Notes under the pieces: model-generated
What the model was told of the DNA's origin: nothing
The model's database searches: none
What the model saw: only the letters and a program-made list of their open reading frames with translations
Shown here: piece after piece, positions 17,718-28,500 of the stretch
Layout: the number at the start of each line of letters is the position of its first letter
How positions within the stretch are numbered: the stretch's first letter is position 1
Source of the DNA: Methylophilus sp.
GTDB taxonomy: Bacteria > Pseudomonadota > Gammaproteobacteria > Burkholderiales > Methylophilaceae
Assembly: GCF_008015755.1 (NCBI RefSeq)
Contig: NZ_SSGF01000039.1
Coordinates: forward strand, 1-39,559
Reading direction: 5' to 3'
DNA length: 39,559 nucleotides
Position numbers and translations under genes: made by a program

Positions 17718-17738
17718 TCTACGCTTAACCAGCGTAGA
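17718..17738 (+). terminator. First hairpin after the PstS-like gene
   Basis: 8-bp stem TCTACGCT (17718-17725) / AGCGTAGA (17731-17738) with a 5-base loop, just after the stop codon. There is no U-tract, so it more likely protects the mRNA 3' end than terminates alone. Confidence 0.45.
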
Positions 17739-17747
17739 CACCCCATC

Positions 17748-17783
17748 AACGCACTCCTCAAAAGGGAGTGCGTTTTTCTTTTG
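17748..17783 (+). terminator. Rho-independent terminator
   Basis: 10-bp stem AACGCACTCC (17748-17757) / GGAGTGCGTT (17765-17774) with a 7-base loop, followed by T-rich TTTTTCTTTT. It ends the PEP-CTERM/PstS-like unit and separates it from tpsBA. Confidence 0.92.
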
Positions 17784-17799
17784 GTGGGAGGGTGTTGGA

Positions 17800-17810
17800 G
17801 GACTAGTCCG
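17800..17810 (+). promoter_or_regulatory. Candidate EpsA box upstream of tpsB
   Basis: GGACTAGTCC at 17800-17809 is a perfect 10-bp palindrome built from two overlapping half-sites, and CTAGTCCG lies at 17803-17810. It is 17 bp after the upstream terminator and 83 bp before the tpsB start. The geometry differs from the 18-bp dyads, so binding mode, if any, may differ. Confidence 0.45.
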
Positions 17811-17892
17811 TTTCATGTGCATGACATAAAAGTTTAAGAAAATGCAGGTCTGTTGAAATTGCCAAACGTTTGATTTTACAAAGGTCTTTAAC

Positions 17893-19539
17893 TTGAATTC
17901 GAAATCTCCATTGCTATGGATGTCTGTACTGGCGTGTGCGATGTCGCAAACGCTCTTGGCTGAACAGCAGCCTGATTTAGTCATGACAGAGGTTGCGCCT
18001 GCAAGTGTCGCCGCAGATGAGCTCACATTTAATGTCTTTGAGTTTCAGGTGGACGGCAACACTGTGCTCAACAGTGCTGCGATCGAGCAAACGGTCTATC
18101 CTTTTATGGGGGAGCACAAAACCATTAAAGAGGTTGAGCAGGCCAGGGCCGCGCTGGAGAAAGCCTATCAGGAAGCTGGCTATTTGACAGTATCGGTGAG
18201 TATTCCCCAGCAGGATGTGGATCAGGGCATTGTGCGGTTGCTGGTGACTGAGGGCAAGGTCGATCGCCTGCAGGTGGTCGATGCCCAGTATCACACCCTG
18301 AGTGAAATCAAATCACGCACACCAGAATTTGCCGAGGGCTCGGTGCCCCATTTTCCAACAGCGCAAAAAGAGCTGGGAACACTCAACCGTAACCAGAATC
18401 GTCAGGTAACGCCTGTGCTGCGTCCCGGCAAGTCACCAGGGACGGTTGAGATTGATTTGCAGGTGAAAGACAAGCTGCCTTTACACGCCAACTTGGAATT
18501 AAATGACCGTTACTCGCCTAACACCACCGAGTTGCGTCTGAACGCTGGCGTCAAATACGAAAACCTGTTTCAGAAAGACCACAGTCTGGGGCTCAACTTG
18601 CAGGTGTCACCGGAAGACACCAACGAGGTTAAGGTGCTCTCTGGCACCTACGTCATTCCCCGTTTGAACGGTGATTACTTTGCGGCCTATGCCGTCGTCT
18701 CAGACAGTAATATTGCTGCGGTGGGCGACATCAACGTGATTGGTAAAGGCTATATTCTGGGCGCGCGCTATATTCATCCGTTGCCATTATCAGACGGTTT
18801 CTACCATAGCCTTACGTTTGGCATGGACTATAAAGAGTTCAAAGAAACGCTGTTTTTGCCAAGCACTGATCCGACATCTACTGGTCCTCTGACCTCTAAA
18901 ACGCCAATTAGCTATTGGGCGACTTCCGTCGGCTATGACACCAACATCCAGTCATATTTGGGCCAGACCCAAACCAGTATGGTGCTGAATATGGCTCCCC
19001 GTTTAATGGGCAATAGCAATGCTGAGTTTGATCTCAAGCGTGACAAGGCAAAAGCTAACTTTTTCTATCTGCGTGCCGATGCCAAGCATCTGTATACCTT
19101 TGCGTCTGGCTGGGCGATGCAAGCCAAGGTAGCTGCGCAGTTGGCCAGCGACCCGTTGATTTCGACCGAGCAGTTCAGTATTGGCGGTGTGGAGTCGGTG
19201 CGCGGCTATCTGGAATCCAGCCGACTGGGTGATAGCGGTATTGCCGGTTCTGTTGAGTTGCGTACGCCACCGTTGGCGAAGGCCTTCAAGCAATATGCAT
19301 TCGCTGACTATATCAAGGATATGTACGCCTATACCTTTGTCGATGCTGGGCGAGTACAAGTCAGAAATGCAGCCGGACTGGAGCCGTTTTATGAATTGTA
19401 TTCTGCTGGTCTGGGTTTCAAGTTGAAGACGACGACTGGCTGGTTCTCTTATCTCGATTATGCACAGGCCATGAACGATGCGCCGCAGGTTGAGCATGGA
19501 GATTACAGGCTGCACTTTCGTGTTGGCTATGAGTGGTAA
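17893..19539 (+). CDS. Two-partner secretion outer-membrane transporter (TpsB, ShlB/FhaC family)
   Basis: A 548-residue outer-membrane beta-barrel that exports the TpsA protein encoded next. A signal peptide ends near LLA (residue 23). POTRA-type periplasmic domains span about 45-200 (FNVFEFQVDGNTVL, then YQEAGYLTVSVSIPQQDV). The barrel follows, with the family loop motif VRGY at 436-439 and a terminal aromatic residue (HFRVGYEW). Translation appears to begin at a TTG at 17893 with AAAGG upstream; this start supplies the Lys of the signal peptide, which the next ATG (17920) would lose. It lies 27 bp before tpsA, in the usual B-A order. Confidence 0.92.
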   Translation: MNSKSPLLWMSVLACAMSQTLLAEQQPDLVMTEVAPASVAADELTFNVFEFQVDGNTVLNSAAIEQTVYPFMGEHKTIKEVEQARAALEKAYQEAGYLTVSVSIPQQDVDQGIVRLLVTEGKVDRLQVVDAQYHTLSEIKSRTPEFAEGSVPHFPTAQKELGTLNRNQNRQVTPVLRPGKSPGTVEIDLQVKDKLPLHANLELNDRYSPNTTELRLNAGVKYENLFQKDHSLGLNLQVSPEDTNEVKVLSGTYVIPRLNGDYFAAYAVVSDSNIAAVGDINVIGKGYILGARYIHPLPLSDGFYHSLTFGMDYKEFKETLFLPSTDPTSTGPLTSKTPISYWATSVGYDTNIQSYLGQTQTSMVLNMAPRLMGNSNAEFDLKRDKAKANFFYLRADAKHLYTFASGWAMQAKVAAQLASDPLISTEQFSIGGVESVRGYLESSRLGDSGIAGSVELRTPPLAKAFKQYAFADYIKDMYAYTFVDAGRVQVRNAAGLEPFYELYSAGLGFKLKTTTGWFSYLDYAQAMNDAPQVEHGDYRLHFRVGYEW

Positions 19540-19566
19540 CTGCGAGCGAGTGATTGGAGTAGGGAA

Positions 19567-22500
19567 ATGAATCAGGGATTGTATAAGCTGGTATTTAGCA
19601 AAATTCACCATGCGCTGGTGGTGGTCGCCGAGATTGCCTCCTCATGCGCAGGTGACGGACGCAGTCGAACACGCCGCAGTGCAGCCATCTGGCTGTCTTT
19701 AAGCATGCTGCCGGGGCCATGGGCGGTGATGAGTGCCTGGGCCGAGATGCCTGCAGGGATTAGCATTCGCGATATCGTCAACGACTCTACGCGCGTCATC
19801 AGTTCCAATGTCAATAATATTACTTTCCAGCAACTCAAGCCGCAGGCGATTGTTAACTATAACCAGTTAGACCTGGCCAAAGGCCAGAACTTTAATGTCA
19901 ATATGCAGGCAGGCTGGTCTATGCTGAACCGCGTGCATAGCGTGGACCCAAGCGTATTGAATGGCAACGTGAATGCGGCGGGCAATATCTACTTTATCAA
20001 TGCCAATGGCGTGATTATTGGTAAAGACGCCGTGTTCAATGTCGGCTCATTATTTGCCGGGACCTTGAATATTACCGATGCTCTGTTTCAGTCAGGGTTT
20101 GTGAATGAGGCTGGCTATAACAGTGTCTTCGAGTTAGTCGACACCATTAACCTGACGCCAGACCAGGCGACAAAAGTAAATAATGCCGAAGTCCGGGTAG
20201 AGTCTGGTGCGCAGATCAACGCGGCTAAAGGCGGCAAAGTGATGCTGTTTGCCCCTAACGTTAAAGTCGAAAAAGATGCTGTAATCAAAACGCCAGATGG
20301 TCAGACCATTCTGGCCGCAGGTAAAAAAATCTACCTCAAAGGCAGCCAGGATCCGGCCGGGATGCTGGTAGAAGTGGCGGCTGGTGGTACAGCCACCAAC
20401 TTGGGTAAAATTGTCGCAGAACGCGGCAACATTACCATGATGGGCCTGGCTGTGAACCAGATGGGTACGCTCTCAGCAACCACTTCTGTACGGGCCAACG
20501 GCTCCATCAGATTGATTGCGCAAGAGGATGTCACCGTGAGTAACGGCGAAGCATCTAAAATCCGTAATGGGCGGGTGACCTTGGGCACTGGCAGTGTCAC
20601 AGAGGTAAAGCCGGAGGTGAATGATACTGAGGAGGTGCTGGCATCGCTGGCTTTTAAAACCTCTGATATCAAGATTGAAGGCAGTTTGGTCAATATTGAC
20701 GGGCTGGTCAGCGCCAAGGGTGGCAATATTTCAGTCAGCAGCGAGTATGACGCCTCCTCGCTACTCAATAGTGCTGTTGCGCAGCGTATTTACCTCGGTG
20801 AGCATGCCAGGCTAGATGTGTCAGGTGTGGATGCGGTGGCGCCCATGTCGCGCTTCCAGTTAGAGGTGCAATTAAACTCCGACGCTTTAAAAGACAACCC
20901 AGTGCTGCGTGGTTCTAACCTGTTTGGTAAAAAAGTCTTTGTGGATGCCCGCAAAGGCACTGACCTGTTTGACCTGCAGCCTTATATCGATTCGACGCGC
21001 ATGGCGACAGTGTCTGAGAAGATGACCAATGCCGGTACCGTGACGCTGTCTAACCCGAACGAAATTATCGCGGCTAAAGGCTCAACGATTGATGTATCAG
21101 GGGGCTCAACAACCTATACCGGCGGCGCACTCAAAGAATCACAATTGTTGTTTAACGGCAAGCTGGTGCCCATCTCCCAGGCGCAGGTCGGGGTGGCTTA
21201 CAGTGGGCTGGGCGATAGCACCACCGTTTATGATGCCAAATGGGGCACGTCAGAAACGTTTACCTTGGGCAATCTCAGTTACAAGGTTCAAAGCTTTTTT
21301 GAGGGTGGCAATGCCGGTGCCGTCAAGTTAGTCACGCCCGTGTCAGGGGGCTATGTGCAAAAACTGGTATTGGATGGTAGTTTGCTTGGCAATACCAAAG
21401 TCAGCCAGCAGCAGTTACTGGCCCAACAGCTGCCACTGGGGGCGTCGCTGGAGGCCAGTGCGCGTAATCTTGACCTGGTGCGCTCAATACAGCGTCTGTC
21501 CAATGGCTTTGCTTTTGAGGATGTGATTGCGGGTGACGACAATTTTGTTTCCAGCATAGGCACCGGTTTCCTGAGACAAGGATTTAACCAGATTGATTTG
21601 CATGATGTGCAAACACTCAATGTGAATACAGCACTGACGCTAGATGCCAATGGCTCACTCAGGCTTGGGCGGAGTGGGTTAAATACGGTCAATATCAACC
21701 AGAACATCACAGCCAGTGGCGCTGATGTGCATTTGGATGCTGGTCTGACCAAGATTGCAGACAATGTGACAATCTCGACCGCAGGCAATTTTATCAATAA
21801 CAAAATCGGCATGAAGGGGGCGCTCACCCAACAAACCGCTGAGAATGCAGGTAGCATTCAAGCTGGTCTGGTCGAGTTTGGCCAGAATGTCACGCTGGAT
21901 GCCTCTGCCGGTGCCTATGTGGATCGTAGCGGGACGGTGCATACAGGCGACGCGGGTAATATCGGGTTTACCACCCAGAGCCAGTTACCGACGAATCTGG
22001 CCCTGCGCGCGTATGGCTTCGATCATGGTGGTGAGCTGAGTATCCAGTTTGGTCAGGGCAGCCCTACCAATTTATATATCGGGGTCGATGGTATCTCTAC
22101 CGATGCCTTGAATTTCAGCCTCAATAACAGTTTTTTCAGCCGGGGCGGGTTTTCCAAATATCATCTGGGGGCCTTTAATGTACACATTGGTGCCGATAAC
22201 GTCGGCACCACCAGCCTGGTGTATGGCGTAGCACAGACACTGCAGATGAAGTCAGGATACGCGACGGCTGCCAGTGCCAACAACCTGTTGAATGTGACGC
22301 GCTTAACCACCCTGCCTGACTACTTGAGACAGGCAGTTTCTTTCGATTTTGCCAGCCAGCGAGAAGGCGACCTGCTCGGCGTGCTTACCGTGCATGAAAA
22401 TGCCCATATCAAGACCGATGCGGGTGGCAGCGTGCAATTGTCGGCAGGCAAGCAGGTCAATGTCTTAGGCGATGTCACTGCCAAAGGCGGACATATCACC

Positions 22501-25500
22501 CTTAAGATTAATGATAATGATGCGACATTGCCTGAAGATCCAAGCCAAATGGTGTTCGTGGGCAGCCAGGCGACACTCGATGTCTCCGGCACCAGCTTGC
22601 GCTTGCCAAACTCGCGTGCGGGGCTGGAGCAGAATCAAATCATCAATGCAGGCACGATTACCATCAACAGTGCTGACAACGCACAAAAAGGTGCCGTGGT
22701 CATCAAGCAAGGCGCATTGCTCAATGTCTCTGCCACCAGTGTTGCCACCAATACGCTGACTAATCGTGGCTATATTGCCGAGACGCTGTATGGCGATGCC
22801 GGTGAGATTAATTTATATGGCTATGGCAGCCTGTTGGTCGATGGCACCCTCTCCGGGCATGCGCAAGGCTCCGGTCGCGGCGGTAGCCTTAATATGTTGT
22901 TTGAGTCGGTGGCCTATGATATCAGCAACCCCTATGTCAATGACAGCGGCCGTTTCCATGTCACCAACGATCAGCAATTGCTGACAACGAATATTCAGGC
23001 AGGCGATGCCTTGAAAGATACCTCGACGGCGGTGACTGCGACGACCGGGCAATGGCAACGGGCACAAATTTCTGCCGCTCAAATTGAATCTGGTGGATTT
23101 GATAATGTGCATTTAGGCAGTTTTATTACGGGTGAAACAAACGCCAATAACCGCCTGCTGCTGGCATCAGACCTGAATTTGTCAGTCGCCGGTAATTTAC
23201 GCCTGGATAGCCCGGTGTTGCAGGTGTTGGATAACGGCCATGCCCAATTAACGGCAGGCCATTTGCAGCTTTATAGCCGCAAGAGCGATGTGGATATACA
23301 AGTGCTGGGCGGCAATGGTGAGCTGACCCTCAACGCCAACCAGATCTATCTGGATGGTCTGGTCGCGACCAGTGGTGTGAACCGCACCAACCTCAACGCC
23401 TTACGCGATATCCACGGCCAGGGAGCATCAACCTATGTGCAGTTCGGCTTGAATGCCACACCGGCAGGATTAACCACTCAAGGCGAACTCAATCTCACCG
23501 CGAGACAAATCTATCCTGATTCTGGCGCGCAGTTGAGCTTTGTTGCTGAAGGCACCAATAGTCAGATTAATGTGCGTTCCAGTGGATTAGCCCCTGCTAA
23601 TGTGCTCTCCGGCGGCGGCATCCTCACTTTGCAGGCCAGCCATATTCAACAAGATGGTGTTCTCAAAGCACCGTTTGGCCAAATTCACCTCATAGGCAGT
23701 GAGAGTGTCACCTTGGGCGCAGGCAGTCTGACCACTGTTGCTGGTACTGGCCAGAATATTCCGTTTGGCGTCACCGTGTCTGCAGGTAAAGTATTCAACC
23801 CGAGTAATGGTGAAAGCCGTGGTCTGATTGACAAGGAAATTTCAATCGAAGCGCCGGATACCAAACTCAGCGACGGTGCGACAGTCGATCTGTCGGGTGG
23901 TGGCGAGCTGTTTGCATACGAATGGGTCAGTGGCGGGGTGGGCGGCACCAAGGATATTCTGGCACAACCCAATACCTATGCCCTGATTCCGAGCATGGCG
24001 TCTGATTACGCTGCGACCGATCGTACTTACAGCGGCAGCTCAGCGGGTGTTGACGTCGGGCAGAGCATTTATATTACCGGTGTTGCCGGTATCCCGACAG
24101 GCACGTATACCTTAATGCCTGCCAGATATGCACTGGTCCCAGGGGCCTTTATTGTGCAGCGTAGCGATGCCACCTTGGTCCGAGGCCAGACCTCTACCAT
24201 GCAGGATGGCAGCATGCTCACCACCGGTTACATGGCTGATTTGAACACGGGCGCTAAAGACGCGCAATGGTCTACCTTCCGTGTCATTGACGGCAGTGTG
24301 CTACGCCCCACTGAGGGCGCAGTTTCAAAAGCGCCTTCACAATATGTGATTACCAATGCCAGCACGTATTTTGCTGACCCACTCAATACCGCTGGCGCGG
24401 ATGTGAAAAACACGCAGGATGCAGGCAAGCTCACGTTACAGGCCCAACAGCTCACCCTGGATGCGAGCGTGACGGCGCGCAAAATCACGGGCGCAGATGG
24501 CCTGATGGTCGATATCAGTGCCAATAATATCCGTGTCGTCAGCCACGTAGATAGTAGTGATCAGAGCAGTTTGCAGCTACAGGCCAGCCAGTTAAATGCG
24601 CTGAATGCGGATAGCATTCTGCTGGGTGGGATACGTAGCCAGAGCAATAACACGACGAATATCAATACCATAGCCAGCACGGTAAGTATCGAAAACGATG
24701 CTAGCCAGGGGTTACAGACTGTAGAGTTTATGGCCACTGCGCGTGACAGCGTCAGCATGGCGGCCGGAGCACAGATTGATACTGGTACGCGCACTGCAAA
24801 CGCTAAAACAGTGAATATCAATACCAGTGGTGACGGTGCATTTTTTGGTGCTTCTTCGGTGAATCAGCTGCAATACACCCGCACCGGCGCGTCAATTAAC
24901 GCACAAAGCGGTGTATTGGATATTGCACAAAATGCACAGATTTCTGCCGGTAATGCGTTGGTGATGGATGGTAGCCAGAATGTCAACTTTGCCGGTAACA
25001 TTGCGCTGGCCGATGGCGCCAGCGCCACCCTGGGGTCTAACCGCATCCTGATTGGCGATGCACCAGTCGGCGAGTCTGGCTTGCATGTCAATGATCAAAC
25101 CCTGTCGCAACTGGATAATGTGGCTAACCTGACATTGAATAGTTACAGCACGATTGATACTTATGGCGATGTGACGTTTGGTAATGACAAACTGAATCTC
25201 ACCGTCAATGCTGCAGGCATTGCCGGTCATCTGGCAGACGGTGAAACAACGGCGCCTGCAGGTAGTACCGTGACCTTTAATACCAAGACCTTTACCCTGA
25301 AAAATACGGTAGACGCTAATTACGGCGGGGTGGCCGATCCATCAGGGAGAACCTTGCAAATTAACGCTGAGTCAGTACGCCTGCAAGGTGATTCATCCGG
25401 CGTGCTTGAAAACAATGCCGTTGCCAGCGTCGATAAAAATACCATCGGTGGTTTTGACGGCGTACAAATCAATGCCAAAACCTTAACCGTGGCCGAGCGT

Positions 25501-28500
25501 GGCGCGCTTGATTTACAGGTCAATCAAACGCAATTGAATGTGGGCAGAATCACCACTGAGAGTTCAGCCAACTACACCTTGGCGACAGCAGGCTCGTTGA
25601 CGACGACGCAAGGCGATACCACTGGCCTGTCGGCCAATAGCAATATTGGCGGCGCGCTGACCTTGCAAGCGGATCAACTGCATGTGAACAGCCGTATCGA
25701 AGCCTTGTCTGGGCAAATTAATCTGCAGGGTGGCAGCCAGTTACAATTGGGTAGCCAGGCGGCGGTAGTTGCATCCTCTTCGAGCAAAGTCTATGCAGAT
25801 AAAACAACCTATATTGATGCTGGCAAGGTACAGCTCAGTAGTGGCGGCAATATCGTTGTCGATAGCGGTGCCGTGGTCAACGTGAGCGCACAAGGCGATG
25901 CCGATGCAGGCAAAGTCACTGTGTCAGCGACTGCTGGCAATCTCCAGTTGCAGGGGCAGTTAGATGGTCGTGCATTGGGCAGCGGGCAGGGTGGGGCGCT
26001 TGAGGTGGATGTTGGCACATTACCTTCTGTTGTCGCGGTTGATCAGCAGGCACAAGGCTTTAGCCAAAGCCGCAGTTATCGTGTGCGCACCGGCGATGTC
26101 AATATTGATGGCACCGGTTCACACGCGCTCACGGCCAAACAGGTGACGGTGACGGCAGATCAGGGGGCTATTAATGTGTCTGGCACCGTGAACGCCAACA
26201 GCGACAAACAAGGTAGTATTGGGCTCTATGCCAGTGGTGACCTCACACTGGAAAGCACCGCACAATTGAGTGCGAACTCTTCTGCTGCAGGTGCAGAGGG
26301 CGGCAAAGTGACGTTGGCAACCAGCAACGGTGCACTCAACCTCAATCAAGGCTCTAGTATACAAGTGGCAGGTGGCAATAATGGGGCCGGTGGCACTGTG
26401 GGTTTGCGCGCGCCACGTACAGGGGCAGGTTCTGGCACGGGTGTGGCGGTCAATCATTTAGACACCACAATCACTGGTGCACAGTCTGTGGTGCTGGAAG
26501 CCTTCAGGGTGTTTAACAATGTGACGACCTTGACCACTGGTAGTGGCAATGGCAGCACGCTGGGTTATACCACCCTGGCAAACGATGTCAGCAGCTTTAT
26601 GGGCAATCAGGCCAACATTTTGGCTAGCCTGGGCAAAACGGGGGATAGCCGTTTTCATCTGCGAGCCGGTCAGGAGGTTCGTTCTAATGGCAATCTGACA
26701 GTCAGTACCGACTGGAACTTGTACTCGGATTCACGTACCGGTAATGAGCCGGGCATTCTCACCTTGCGTGCAGCCAATAATCTCACTCTGAACGGTTCGC
26801 TCAGTGATGGCTTTGCGAATGCGGCGACCACTGCCACTATTGGTACGGGTAACTCATGGAGCTACCGCCTAGTGTCAGGGGCTGATATGACGTCGGCCAA
26901 TGTCATGAATACCACTCCCGCGACCATTGGGGTCGATGGTAATAGCGAGTCAGGCAATTTGACGTTGGCCAGTAACAAGATGGTGAGAACTGGCACGGGT
27001 GATATTGAGATTGCCACGGGGGGCGATCTGGTGATGGGCAATGCCAGTTCTGTGATTTATACCGCAGGCGTTGAAGCGGCTGCGTTACCTGGTTTCACGG
27101 CACCGATTGCCGCACAACGCCCGTTGTACCTCGACAATGGGGGGGATATTACGCTGAATGTAAACGGTAATATCAATGGTTCAGAAAATGATAGCCGTCA
27201 GATGGTTAATCAATGGTTGTTCCGTCAAGCGGGTAACTCGCAATTGAAAGATGCCTCCTGGTGGATACGTAATGATCAATTCAAGCAAAGTCTGGGTGCA
27301 CTGGGTGGCGGGAATGTGACCATCAACGCAGGCGGTAATATTGCAAACTTCTCAGCGGCTGTGCCCACTTCTGCCCGGTATGACAATTTCGGTGATGGCG
27401 CCACCGGCAATAGTGTGGTGAATGGTGGTGGCGATTTGCACATCACGGCCGGTGGTGATTTGTATAGCGGTGTCTATTTTGTCGGCAAGGGGGAGGGGAC
27501 GATCAAGGTTGGAGGCAGTGTCACTGCGCAAGTAGATAAACTCTATGGCACGGTGCTGGCGATGATGGATGGCAAGTTTGATGTCAGCGCGGGTAAAGAT
27601 GTGCGTATAGAGGCCACGTTTAATCCGACGCTATTACCGCAATCAACCACCAATTCACCCAATAGTGACAGTTCTGCGCACAACAGCTATTTCAATACTT
27701 ACAGTGAAACAGCGGCAGTCAGTCTGACTGCGCTGACGGGTAGTATCAGTTACGCAACACAACTCAATGATTTGATAGCCGCTTCTGCAGGACTGCGGGC
27801 CAATGTCTTCGGGGGAGTCAGTTTGAATCCGGGGACCTTATCCATGGCAGCGCATAACGGCAGCATTACACTGGGGCAGGCCTATCTGGTCTCTGCCAGC
27901 CAGGGCAATCTGTCGTTGTTGGCAGATCAGAACATACAGATTGGCCGGTTGATGATGTCGGATGCCAATGTCAGCGACGTGCCTACAGTGAATACCCCTG
28001 TCAGGTCTTCAGAGTTGAATGACGAAACGAGATTGCTGGCGAATGATCTGCCCTACTTCAACAACCATGCCAACAGTCTGTTACATGCTAACGATGTTCA
28101 AACTTCTCTAATCGTCACGCGATCAGGTGATATTAGCGGCTATGACAGCCTGATTCCTGGGTTGATATATTTGCCAAAAGTGACTCAGATCGTGGCTGGC
28201 CAAGATGTGACTCGCCTGAATATCGCACTGCAAAATAACCGTAGCAGTGACATCAGCGTGATTGCCGCTGGACGTGATGTGAATACCAAAAATGTGGTGA
28301 TTGCCGGGCCAGGCGAGTTGCTGGTGCAAGCCGGTAGAAATGTGGACCTGGTCTACAATGACGTGAGCAGCATCCAGGCGACAGGTAGCACCGGCACCAG
28401 CAATGGTGACTTTGAGTTTACCCCGGCTTATCGTGCCAATACCTTGCTACCGACAACCGGCTCGTCTATCAGCTTGTTAGCGGGAGTAGGCGCAGGCGGC

